The position numbers and the translations under genes are program-made. Below, piece by piece: positions 1 to 6,582 of a stretch of DNA of 9,401 nucleotides. The notes under the pieces are model-generated. The model did no database searches and was not told the DNA's origin. It was given only the letters and a program-made list of their open reading frames with translations. This DNA is from Lachnospiraceae bacterium (GTDB lineage: Bacteria > Bacillota_A > Clostridia > Lachnospirales > Lachnospiraceae): assembly GCA_017553965.1 (NCBI GenBank), contig JAFZJK010000075.1, positions 1 through 9,401 of the forward strand, read 5' to 3'. Position 1 is the first letter of the stretch. Each line of letters starts with the position of its first letter.

Positions 1-1
1 A

Positions 2-997
2 CATAACGGTGAAAAAGTTGAAAATGCCGTTAAGACGATTGCAGGAGCTTGGGCAGAGGCCGGTTTCATAACAGCAGAGGATCTGACGTATCTTAAAGAA
101 AATGTAAGCTATCCATGGAGTATGATAGATAAGATCACTCCCAGACCTGATAAGAAGGTTGAAGAGATGCTTATAGCGGACGGAATAGATGAAATTAAAC
201 CGTTTGTTACCCCTAACGGTACATATATTGCAGCATTTGTAAATGCAGAGAGACCTCAGTATCTTGTTATAGAGGATGATTTCCCGAACGGAAGACCTGC
301 ACTTGATAAGGCTAGAGGGATCATTTTTACGGACAGGGATACCGTAAATAAAGCAGAGAGAATGAAGGTATGTACCTGTCTTAATCCTCTTCATACAGCA
401 CTTGCGGTATACGGATGCATGCTCGGATATACATCTATCTCAGCCGAAATGAAGGATACGGAACTGGTAAATCTTATCACAAAGATGAGCAGGACTGAAG
501 GTATGCCGGTAGTGGTAAATCCCGGGATCTTAGATCCCGAAAAGTTCCTTAATGAGTGCCTTACTGAGCGCTTCCCCAATCCTTTCATGCCGGATACTCC
601 TCAGCGTATAGCAACAGACACTTCACAGAAACTGCCCATCAGATACGGTGAGAACTTTAAGGCTCATATCGAAAAGGGAGATGTTACCGATTTAAAATAT
701 ATGCCGCTTGTTATAGCAGGATGGCTGAGATACTTGCTTGCTGTCGATGATAACGGAGAAAGCTTTGAGCCTTCGTCCGATCCTTTGCTTACTACCGCAC
801 AGGGCATGTTAAAGAATATCAGTTTTGGCAGAAGTGATGTAAGAGAAGACGAGCTTTGCGAGATCCTTTCCAATGAAGTCATATTCGGTACCAATCTGAA
901 CAAGGCCGGACTTGCTCCGATCATATGTAAGTATTTTAACGAGCTCAATGCAGGAAAGGGTGCTATAAGAGCTACCTTAAAGAAGTACTGTGATTAA
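2..997 (+). CDS. Mannitol dehydrogenase-family oxidoreductase, 5'-truncated by the window edge
   Basis: This is the C-terminal 331 residues of an NAD(P)-dependent polyol/hexuronate dehydrogenase of the mannitol dehydrogenase family, which includes mannitol 2-dehydrogenase, fructuronate reductase (UxuB) and tagaturonate reductase (UxaB). The frame is open to the left edge: 40 codons precede the first ATG at 122, and they read SYPWSMIDKITPRPD across it. That matches the family's conserved SMxDRITP stretch, so 122 is an internal methionine. Members are usually about 480-540 residues, so roughly the NAD-binding third is missing. The helical C-terminal domain is present and carries the catalytic-type K/N/H cluster in MKVCTCLNPLH (residues 122, 128 and 131 of the visible part). 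It is followed by LAVYGCMLGY. The gene ends just before a terminator. The exact substrate cannot be decided here; fructuronate/mannonate or mannitol/fructose are the main options. Confidence 0.88.
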   Translation, partial: HNGEKVENAVKTIAGAWAEAGFITAEDLTYLKENVSYPWSMIDKITPRPDKKVEEMLIADGIDEIKPFVTPNGTYIAAFVNAERPQYLVIEDDFPNGRPALDKARGIIFTDRDTVNKAERMKVCTCLNPLHTALAVYGCMLGYTSISAEMKDTELVNLITKMSRTEGMPVVVNPGILDPEKFLNECLTERFPNPFMPDTPQRIATDTSQKLPIRYGENFKAHIEKGDVTDLKYMPLVIAGWLRYLLAVDDNGESFEPSSDPLLTTAQGMLKNISFGRSDVREDELCEILSNEVIFGTNLNKAGLAPIICKYFNELNAGKGAIRATLKKYCD

Positions 998-1020
998 AAA
1001 TGTTGAATATCAGAGAAATA

Positions 1021-1050
1021 AAAAAAAGCCCAAACGGGCTTTTTTTATTT
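1021..1050. terminator. Bidirectional intrinsic terminator between the dehydrogenase gene and mecA
   Basis: AGCCC (1027-1031), loop AAAC and GGGCT (1036-1040) form a GC stem. It is extended by six A's on the left (1021-1026) pairing with six T's on the right (1041-1046). A-tract and T-tract flank the stem symmetrically, so it can terminate the + strand gene ending at 997 and the - strand gene ending at 1051. Confidence 0.9.
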
Positions 1051-1785
1051 TTATAGTTTTCTAAGTACCTGAACCGCATTGTCCTTTACGATCACGTCGT
1101 AGTGTTCCTTAAAGTACTCGATGTCAAGCGGGCCGGGGCGTTCTGATGTAACATACTCGGATATGATGTTACATATCTTGTTAAACTGCTCCGGAGTGTG
1201 CTTTGACATGCATACTACCAGGTAGTAAAGACCTGTATCGGGGTTTTTGTACAGGGTATTTTCTCCGTTATAGTGCTTATATATAACCTTCGAAAGCCTG
1301 ATCACCTCGTCTAATGAATCGAAGCTGTAGACCTTGCTGATGTTTTTAAGTGATATCTCTACACCGGCTTCCTCGGGATTAAATATCTTGGAAGCTAACG
1401 GATCGCCTAAAAGCTTATTTAAATGCTCCATGCACCCTAAGACTTCGTCAGCGTATACTCTTTCCTCGTTTGAGAGGATCGGGTCAGACTCATCGGGCGG
1501 TGCAGTAAAGTGTGAAAAACGGGTATCAAGCTCCTCAGGATCGTTAACCTTGGTCATTACAAGTACCAGGCAGTCCTGAGACACAGGGATGGCTTCTATC
1601 ATAAGAGGAGTATCTTCTATCTGGAAGTTCAGCTCCACAAATGCTCTTTTACATATTTCAACAAACAGTTCTTTTACTTTTTCACTTCCGTACGCAAGCT
1701 CGCTGATTTTCAGCTGGCGGCTGTAAAGATCTTCTTTTGTAAGGGTGCAGCGTATCTGATTTTCATTAATACGTTCTATATTCAT
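1051..1785 (-). CDS. mecA: MecA-type adaptor protein for ClpC
   Basis: MecA adaptors bring substrate proteins (ComK in Bacillus subtilis) to the cytoplasmic ClpC-ClpP protease and assist ClpC hexamer assembly. The 244-residue product opens with MNIERINENQIRCTLTKEDL, a typical MecA N-terminus. An N-terminal substrate-binding domain covers about 1-85. An acidic, proline-containing linker covers about 86-145, and a C-terminal ClpC-binding domain about 146-244. The length is slightly above the 218 residues of B. subtilis MecA. The start at 1785 is chosen because GGAGGAGG lies a few bases upstream. A 34-codon upstream extension to 1887 would run through the likely promoter (-10 at 1868-1873), so it is rejected. 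The gene is transcribed away from the kinase operon and ends in a shared terminator. In an organism without evident ComK the role is probably general proteostasis or sporulation/competence control; that is inference. Confidence 0.9.
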   Translation of the reverse strand: MNIERINENQIRCTLTKEDLYSRQLKISELAYGSEKVKELFVEICKRAFVELNFQIEDTPLMIEAIPVSQDCLVLVMTKVNDPEELDTRFSHFTAPPDESDPILSNEERVYADEVLGCMEHLNKLLGDPLASKIFNPEEAGVEISLKNISKVYSFDSLDEVIRLSKVIYKHYNGENTLYKNPDTGLYYLVVCMSKHTPEQFNKICNIISEYVTSERPGPLDIEYFKEHYDVIVKDNAVQVLRKL

Positions 1786-1812
1786 AAACACACCTCCTCC
1801 CTCTTTCTCTAT

Positions 1813-1846
1813 ATTAATTATCGGACAAAACCCGTCGATTATTAAT
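1813..1846 (-). promoter_or_regulatory. Hairpin in the mecA 5' leader
   Basis: On the - strand, ATTAATAATCGAC (1846-1834) can pair with GTCCGATAATTAAT (1826-1813) around a 7-base loop. This gives about 12 pairs with one A-A mismatch and one bulged C. It sits between the predicted transcription start near 1861 and the ribosome binding site at about 1791-1800. It could be an mRNA-stabilising or translation-controlling hairpin, or a DNA operator. No protein or ligand is indicated. Confidence 0.5.
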
Positions 1847-1867
1847 ATATTTATTAAGGGTACTTGA

Positions 1868-1896
1868 AGTATAATCATTTTATTCATTTAAGTCAA
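1868..1896 (-). promoter_or_regulatory. mecA promoter (sigma-A type)
   Basis: Read on the - strand, TTGACT (1896-1891), a 17-base spacer and TATACT (1873-1868) form a near-consensus -35/-10 pair. The predicted transcription start is about 1861, leaving a 75-base leader before the ATG at 1785. Confidence 0.75.
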
Positions 1897-1915
1897 TTAA
1901 AAGTTGATAAAATAA

Positions 1916-1944
1916 TTGATTTTTTTAAAATTTTATAATATACT
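1916..1944 (+). promoter_or_regulatory. Promoter of the kinase operon
   Basis: TTGATT (1916-1921), a 17-base spacer and TATACT (1939-1944) predict a start near 1951. A TATAAT at 1934-1939 overlaps it but has no well-spaced -35. Transcription from about 1951 would leave almost no leader for an ATG at 1957 and about 27 bases for the ATG at 1978. Confidence 0.55.
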
Positions 1945-1977
1945 GAAAATGGTTTTATGAGACTGCGGAAAGGAGGC

Positions 1978-3264
1978 ATGACGGCCAAAGCAGGAAAATA
2001 CAGGATCATTTCACAGATATGCGACCACAGTGACAGCACGGTATGGCTTGCAGAGCATACAAATCTACATGTGAAAAGGATCATCAAGGGCATAAAAAAG
2101 ACGTCACCGTATCATGACCGTCTCGTAAGAGAAGCCCATCTTTTAAAAAATCTTAAACACCCGTTTATTCCGGAAATCTATGACTTGGATGAGGACGATG
2201 ATCACACTTATATCATCGAGCAGTACATAACGGGAAAATCTTTGAGAAGTCTTTGTGAATCAAGACTTCTGTCGGAGAAAGAAATATTTCATTTCATTAT
2301 CCAGATAAGCAACATTATCAATTACCTTCATTCACTTCCCGATCAGATTATATATCTTGATATCAAGCCCGATAATATTATCATTTCGGACAATGACTGT
2401 TTTTTGATCGATTTTGGAAGCGTTTATCCCAACAATTCCCACGATACCAAAATATTTGGAACAAGAGCATATGCTTCACCCGAACAGTTAAATGGCGGTA
2501 AACTGACTAAAAGTTCCGACGTTTATTCTATGGGAAAGCTTTTGGAATATATGCTCACACACGGAAATGTGTCGAACAAAACAGAAAAAGCATTTAAAAA
2601 GATCGTTGACCGGTGTATTGAGAAAAACATCTGGCACAGGATAAACAGTATTGAAGGGTTGATAGCACGAATTAACGAAATACAGAAAAATACGAGCAGT
2701 TTTTCCATAAAACCTGTCCGCGTTGCATTTGCGGGTGCTGCCCATAACACAGGCACCACATATCTTTCATTGCTTTTTTCGGGTTACCTGAATTCTTTGG
2801 GACACAAATGTACATACGCGGAAGCAAACGATTCCGGAGCATGGTATTCACTGGCCGGTATGGTAGAAAACAATCGAGCGCTGGCCGGGCTTGAAACATT
2901 GTCTCGAAAAAGCTATGAATACATTCCCGAAACCGGGAACGATCTGATAGCCGATCACGGCTGTTTAACAAAGGATATGCCGGAAGATTTCTATAGGTCC
3001 GATATTGTCTGCATCACTCTTGGAAACCAAAGCTGGGAAATTGATGAAGCTGTAAAAGCAAAGGCATTGTCGCGCAGATGCAGAAAAAGGATCTTTCTTG
3101 TCACACCTGCCCAGAAGATAAGCGGGTTTACCGCCGAAGCTCTGGACGGTGAGAAATATCTGGCAGTCCCCTACATAGCCGGTCCTGACGAAATACTAAA
3201 AAATACGGAGGTGAAGACCGTACTTCACGAACTTGCTGTATATGCAGGTATCATAACGGAATAG
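1978..3264 (+). CDS. Ser/Thr kinase-like domain fused to a MinD/ParA-like domain without Walker lysine
   Basis: A two-domain soluble protein of 428 residues with no membrane segment and no PASTA repeats, unlike PrkC. Residues about 7-235 form a Hanks-type kinase fold. A likely beta-3 lysine is K37 and an alpha-C glutamate E52 (REAHLLKNLKHP). The catalytic loop is YLDIKPDN (D128, K130, N133), the metal-binding loop IDFG is at 144-147, and SPE is at 167-169. The glycine-rich loop is degenerate (ICDHSDSTVW). Residues about 245-428 resemble a MinD/CpaE-type nucleotide-binding domain. Its P-loop-like turn GAAHNTGTTY (253-262) has TT but no lysine. Start choice: AAAGGAGG ends one base before the ATG at 1978, unusually close, while an in-frame ATG at 1957 has no ribosome binding site and nearly no leader; the start is uncertain by 21 bases. 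The next gene follows after 9 bases. Kinase activity is probable from the intact catalytic residues; target and pathway are unknown. Confidence 0.8.
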   Translation: MTAKAGKYRIISQICDHSDSTVWLAEHTNLHVKRIIKGIKKTSPYHDRLVREAHLLKNLKHPFIPEIYDLDEDDDHTYIIEQYITGKSLRSLCESRLLSEKEIFHFIIQISNIINYLHSLPDQIIYLDIKPDNIIISDNDCFLIDFGSVYPNNSHDTKIFGTRAYASPEQLNGGKLTKSSDVYSMGKLLEYMLTHGNVSNKTEKAFKKIVDRCIEKNIWHRINSIEGLIARINEIQKNTSSFSIKPVRVAFAGAAHNTGTTYLSLLFSGYLNSLGHKCTYAEANDSGAWYSLAGMVENNRALAGLETLSRKSYEYIPETGNDLIADHGCLTKDMPEDFYRSDIVCITLGNQSWEIDEAVKAKALSRRCRKRIFLVTPAQKISGFTAEALDGEKYLAVPYIAGPDEILKNTEVKTVLHELAVYAGIITE

Positions 3265-3273
3265 GAAATAAAC

Positions 3274-3870
3274 ATGTTTAGCGGTAAAAGTAAAAAAACA
3301 AAAAACGGTATAAGAAGCCTTAAAAGGATAGGTGTTTTGGGGCTCGGTCCACGCTCGGGGACCACTCACATAGCGGTGGCGGTAAGCAATTTTTTAAGTG
3401 ACGAAGCAGGTCTAAAGGTGGTTTTATGCGAACAGAACCGGAGCAGTGATATTGACGCACTTATATTATCTCTCGGTGCCGGAAAAGCAGAGCACAGATA
3501 CACGTATCACAGGGTCACATATATTGCAGGCGACAGTGCGCAACAGGTTTTAGATACCGACTGTGACTGTATGGTATTTGATCTTGGACACAACTTTAGT
3601 ACTGCGTTAAATACTTTTCAGTATTGCGATATCAGGATCGTAGTGGGTACAGATGCTCCGTGGCGAAGGGAAGAATACCGTATTTTGGAGGAACTTGCGG
3701 CAGGAGGTACGGATATCTCAAACTGGAGACTGTTTATCAATCTCGGAAACAGGAAATATATAGAAGAGAAAGCAAAGTACGGGATGATAACGGGCTGTTT
3801 TCCGTTTGAACCCGATCCTGTATATCCATGCCGTGCAACAATCGATTTTTTAATGGAAGCACTTAGTTAA
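3274..3870 (+). CDS. MinD/CpaE-like P-loop-fold protein with altered Walker A
   Basis: A 198-residue cytoplasmic protein with a basic N-terminal tail (residues 1-18). It then begins KRIGVLGLGPRSGTTHIAVAV, the beta-strand/P-loop/helix start of the SIMIBI (MinD, ParA, CpaE/TadZ) fold. The signature lysine is absent: the loop is GLGPRSGTTH (23-32). A second strand, LKVVLCEQNRSSDID, is in the place of the family's switch region. VFDLGHN (101-107) resembles the Walker B/switch II strand. The protein resembles the C-terminal domain of the upstream gene: both have R-[IV]-x-[VF] before a GTT loop, an IxDxG-like strand, and a strand ending in a tryptophan (SW and PW) followed by acidic residues. It starts 9 bases after the upstream stop with a weak AGGA site, so the two genes are very probably co-transcribed. 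Function is unrecognised; a regulatory or positioning partner of the kinase is inference. Confidence 0.75.
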   Translation: MFSGKSKKTKNGIRSLKRIGVLGLGPRSGTTHIAVAVSNFLSDEAGLKVVLCEQNRSSDIDALILSLGAGKAEHRYTYHRVTYIAGDSAQQVLDTDCDCMVFDLGHNFSTALNTFQYCDIRIVVGTDAPWRREEYRILEELAAGGTDISNWRLFINLGNRKYIEEKAKYGMITGCFPFEPDPVYPCRATIDFLMEALS

Positions 3871-3913
3871 TGAAAAATCTAATTGCACATAAAATATTAT
3901 ATCACAAAAAATA

Positions 3914-3928
3914 CATGAAAATTTCATG
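3914..3928. promoter_or_regulatory. 15-base palindrome, possible operator
   Basis: CATGAAA and TTTCATG are exact inverted arms around a single central A, 43 bases after the end of the MinD-like gene and about 160 before the lipid kinase gene. The AT-rich setting makes chance occurrence possible. No known regulator consensus is claimed. Confidence 0.3.
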
Positions 3929-3962
3929 AAACACACCACACATTTTTAACACACAACTACTT

Positions 3963-4013
3963 AGTGCGGGCATATCCATACAATAAAAGTATGTTTATCA
4001 ACCCGCACTTTCT
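3963..4013 (+). terminator. Two-level hairpin, possible terminator of the kinase operon
   Basis: AGTGCGGG (3963-3970) and CCCGCACT (4002-4009) are exact 8-base inverted arms. Within the 31-base loop, CATAC (3977-3981) and GTATG (3989-3993) form a second stem. The run following the outer stem is TTCTG, a poor U-tract, so termination would be weak. A structured RNA element or protein-binding site is an alternative reading. The rest of the 218-base gap from 3871 holds AC-rich sequence and no open frame I would call a gene. Confidence 0.45.
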
Positions 4014-4035
4014 GTATATAAAAATTTAAGTTTTC

Positions 4036-4059
4036 TTTTTGGAACATATATGGTAAAAT
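4036..4059 (+). promoter_or_regulatory. Probable extended -10 promoter of the lipid kinase/rhomboid operon
   Basis: TGGTAAAAT (4051-4059) is an extended -10 element (TGn followed by TAAAAT). The -35 region is a T-rich stretch without a good match. The predicted start near 4066 gives a short leader that includes the AAAGGAG ribosome binding site (4075-4081), spaced 7 bases from the ATG at 4089. Confidence 0.5.
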
Positions 4060-4088
4060 CTTATGAAAGACGTTAAAGGAGTATTACC

Positions 4089-5012
4089 ATGTATTATTTT
4101 ATCGTTAACCCGGGCTCGCAGACCGGAAAGGCAAAAAACCTCTGGAATGATCTTGAGGACCGGTTAAAAAATGCAGGGATAGATTATAAAGTAAGCTTTA
4201 CCACCATACAGAATGATGCCGAAAAGATAGCTGCCCGCATATGCCGCGAGCATCCTGAGATGAAAAGGATAGTGCTGGCCGGCGGTGACGGAACTGTTAA
4301 TGAAGGTCTGAACGGTCTGTACGGATATGACAGTTTTATACTCGGATACATACCCATGGGCTCGAGCAATGATTTTGCCCGCGGACTCGGTATCCCGCAG
4401 GATCCGGCAAGCGTCATGGAAAATACCGTACATCCCAGGCGCTGCATACGTATAGATAACGGACTGGTCATATCGGAAGACGGTGACATAGTCAGAAAAT
4501 TCGGTGTCAGCTCCGGTATAGGCTATGATGCGGATATATGCGAAAAGGCTCTTCATTCAAAGCTCAAGAAGTTCCTTAACAAATTCGGTCTTGGTAAGCT
4601 GGTATATTACATGATAGGTTTTATACTGATATTTACCAGCAAAGCCCGTAAGGCTGTTGTCGTAATAGACGGAAAGCGTACCATAAAGTGCAACAGACTG
4701 CTTTTCGTAGCTGCCATGAACACACGCTATGAAGGAGGCGGAATGCCTATGGCACCCGCAGCCAATCCGTACGACGGAAAGATAACGGCATGTGTGGCTC
4801 ATGATATTTCGAGGCTTAAGCATCTTTTCCTTATGACAAAGATAATCAAGGGAAAGCATATCAATTATAAAGGGGTTGACCAGGTTACTGCCAAGACGAT
4901 CGAGGTAAAAGCAGAAGCACCTATGACAATACATACGGATGGCGAGATAGTCGGGAAAAACGACCATGTAACCTTCTCTGTATTCCCTGAAAAGATAAAG
5001 ATGATGATTTGA
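4089..5012 (+). CDS. Diacylglycerol/lipid kinase, YegS/DagK family
   Basis: This enzyme family transfers phosphate from ATP to diacylglycerol or a related lipid at the inner face of the membrane, for example to recycle diacylglycerol from lipoteichoic acid synthesis. The 307-residue protein has the usual family length. The N-terminal kinase domain starts MYYFIVNPGSQTGKA and contains the nucleotide-binding LAGGDGTVNE (63-72). GSSNDFARGLGIP follows at 91-103. The C-terminal beta-sandwich domain includes VSSGIGYDADICE and ends with the conserved HTDGE (282-286). It has no clear membrane-spanning segment apart from one hydrophobic stretch (LVYYMIGFILIF). AAAGGAG precedes the ATG with good spacing. 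A rhomboid gene follows after 39 bases on the same strand and is probably co-transcribed. The precise lipid substrate cannot be read from sequence: DgkB-type diacylglycerol kinase or a YegS/BmrU-like paralogue are both possible. Confidence 0.9.
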   Translation: MYYFIVNPGSQTGKAKNLWNDLEDRLKNAGIDYKVSFTTIQNDAEKIAARICREHPEMKRIVLAGGDGTVNEGLNGLYGYDSFILGYIPMGSSNDFARGLGIPQDPASVMENTVHPRRCIRIDNGLVISEDGDIVRKFGVSSGIGYDADICEKALHSKLKKFLNKFGLGKLVYYMIGFILIFTSKARKAVVVIDGKRTIKCNRLLFVAAMNTRYEGGGMPMAPAANPYDGKITACVAHDISRLKHLFLMTKIIKGKHINYKGVDQVTAKTIEVKAEAPMTIHTDGEIVGKNDHVTFSVFPEKIKMMI

Positions 5013-5051
5013 CGGCTTGCTAAGAAGCTATCATTCGGTTAGGAGGTAATA

Positions 5052-5645
5052 ATGGCATCATCCAGATCAAGCAGCACAAGCAGTTCAAAATATAAGATAG
5101 TTTTGAATTCTCCCGTTATACTTACATTTGCCGCTATATGTGTAGTAGCGTTTATACTTGGAGAACTCACACATAACAATACCAACGCCGCTGTGTTTAG
5201 CGTGTACCGCTCATCACTTACCAGTCCTCTTACATATGTCAGGTTCTTCTGCCATATATTCGGGCATGCATCTATTGAGCATATGACCGGAAACCTTATG
5301 ACCATACTTATCTTAGGGCCCATGCTTGAGGAACGTTACGGCGGAAAGATACTGGTATGTACTATAGCGGTGACAGCACTTGTCACAGGTATAGCTCACT
5401 TTATCCTATTCCCGGGCTCAGCACTCATGGGTGCCAGCGGAGTGGTATTTGCGTTTATACTCCTTGCATCTTTTACAAGCTTTAAAGATAGAGAGATCCC
5501 GCTTACATTTATTCTTGTAGCGGTTCTGTATCTCGGTCAGCAGATATACCAGGGAATATTCGTAAGTGATAATGTATCACAGTTCACACATATCCTTGGC
5601 GGTATCACCGGTTCTGTAATAGGTTATAATCTGAACAAAAAGTAA
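5052..5645 (+). CDS. Rhomboid-family intramembrane serine protease
   Basis: A 197-residue polytopic membrane protein of the minimal six-helix bacterial rhomboid type, which cuts transmembrane segments within the bilayer. A serine-rich, polar N-terminal tail (1-13) precedes the first helix. The hallmark elements are all present. HASIEHMTGN carries the HxxxN pair (H77, N81) that stabilises the oxyanion, and EERYGG ends that helix. The catalytic serine is in GASG (S129). The catalytic histidine is in THILGGITGS (H180), where the helix glycines are conserved. It starts after a strong AGGAGGT site (5041-5047). It lies 39 bases behind the lipid kinase gene and in front of a strong terminator, so it is the last gene of that unit. 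The substrate is unknown; quality control of membrane proteins is a common role in the family but is not shown here. Confidence 0.92.
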   Translation: MASSRSSSTSSSKYKIVLNSPVILTFAAICVVAFILGELTHNNTNAAVFSVYRSSLTSPLTYVRFFCHIFGHASIEHMTGNLMTILILGPMLEERYGGKILVCTIAVTALVTGIAHFILFPGSALMGASGVVFAFILLASFTSFKDREIPLTFILVAVLYLGQQIYQGIFVSDNVSQFTHILGGITGSVIGYNLNKK

Positions 5646-5652
5646 ATTATAA

Positions 5653-5684
5653 AAAAGAAACCCGGAACGATCCGGGTTTCTTTT
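5653..5684. terminator. Strong bidirectional intrinsic terminator
   Basis: AAAAGAAACCCGGA (5653-5666) and TCCGGGTTTCTTTT (5671-5684) pair perfectly over 14 bases around an ACGA loop. A-rich and T-rich flanks serve both directions. It ends the lipid kinase/rhomboid unit on + and the AraC-family gene on -. Confidence 0.95.
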
Positions 5685-5708
5685 GCTTTCATGGTATTAT
5701 ATTGGTTG

Positions 5709-6551
5709 TTAACTGGTCTTTTTTACTGCGGTGGGTGAGATACCGAATCTCTTTTTAAAGAGCTTACTGAAGTGATATGCATCGTCATATCCGACACTGT
5801 CGGCAATCTCTCTGACATTCATATCACTGGATGATTCCAGCAGTTCCTTTGCTTTATCGAGACGTATGTTTATAAGGTATCTTATAGGGGTGTCGCCTGT
5901 TACCATCTTAAATATTTTTGAGATGTAGAATGGGCTTACATACATATTTTCTGAGATAAGCTCGAGGGATATCTTTTCCGAATAATGCTCCTCGAAGTAA
6001 AGTATGATCTCTTCCACGATCTTGTTTTTGTTGATCGATTCGAAGGCAACATGACCGCCGGGCTCGCCGGGGAGCTGTTCATCACGGAGTACTGCAAGCA
6101 TATACTGCATAAGATAGGACTGCATCATGTAATAACGGCCTATCTTGTATACATCGTTTTCGGCACTCATGGATGTACAGAGTCTCATAAGCTTTTGCTT
6201 TAATTCGGGTCCAGTTTTATATACGGGGAGACTTCTTAACATAAAGTGATTGGGTTCCATACCGGTGAGGCAGAAATCCGATACTCCGATAAAAAATTCA
6301 TAGGTAGGTGTATTTTTATTGGCTACAAAAGCCTGATGATAACAGCCGGGATTAAATACCAAAAGGTCACCCTCCTCAACATCATAGAAGGTGCCGTCTA
6401 TCTTATATCTTCCTTTACCTGACATGATAAAAGCCAGTTCCACATGCTCGTGGCAGTGGTAGCGCTCCTCGTCCTTGGTACGTATACCCTTCCAGGTATA
6501 TAGAAAGGTCGGGTTAAAATCATAAGCTATTACGCTGTCTGTTTTCTGCAT
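5709..6551 (-). CDS. AraC-family transcriptional regulator with N-terminal cupin
   Basis: A 280-residue one-component regulator of normal family length. The N-terminal AraC-type cupin domain contains HCHEHVELAFIMSGKG (from residue 32) and EEGDLLVFNPGCYH (from about 59). This is the pattern of sugar-sensing members in which a small ligand binds the barrel. The C-terminal ~105 residues carry two helix-turn-helix motifs. The first is ISLELISENMYVSPFYISKIF and the second is MNVREIADSVGYDDAYHFSKLFK, followed by the family signature FKKRFGISPTAVKK. The start at 6551 has GGAGGT four bases upstream. A 20-codon extension to 6611 would include the promoter -10 and is rejected. It is divergent from the MFS-like operon, which is the most likely target, possibly together with its own promoter. 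The inducer is unknown; a carbohydrate is a family-level guess. Confidence 0.92.
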   Translation of the reverse strand: MQKTDSVIAYDFNPTFLYTWKGIRTKDEERYHCHEHVELAFIMSGKGRYKIDGTFYDVEEGDLLVFNPGCYHQAFVANKNTPTYEFFIGVSDFCLTGMEPNHFMLRSLPVYKTGPELKQKLMRLCTSMSAENDVYKIGRYYMMQSYLMQYMLAVLRDEQLPGEPGGHVAFESINKNKIVEEIILYFEEHYSEKISLELISENMYVSPFYISKIFKMVTGDTPIRYLINIRLDKAKELLESSSDMNVREIADSVGYDDAYHFSKLFKKRFGISPTAVKKTS

Positions 6552-6582
6552 ATGTACCTCCGTGGATTTATCGATAGTTAAG

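Noticed and set aside
1786..1887. N-terminal extension of MecA giving a hydrophobic leader (MNKMIILQVPLINILII)
   Set aside because: The extension contains the likely mecA -10 box (1868-1873) and the leader hairpin, whereas GGAGGAGG sits correctly before the ATG at 1785 and MNIER is the typical MecA start.
3871..4088. Possible attachment site or mobile-element end in the repeat-rich gap
   Set aside because: No integrase, transposase, target duplication or matching distal repeat is seen in the window.
4164..4967. Long reverse-strand open frames (130 and 136 codons) inside the lipid kinase gene
   Set aside because: They mirror a well-conserved coding sequence, and the predicted proteins look like no family.
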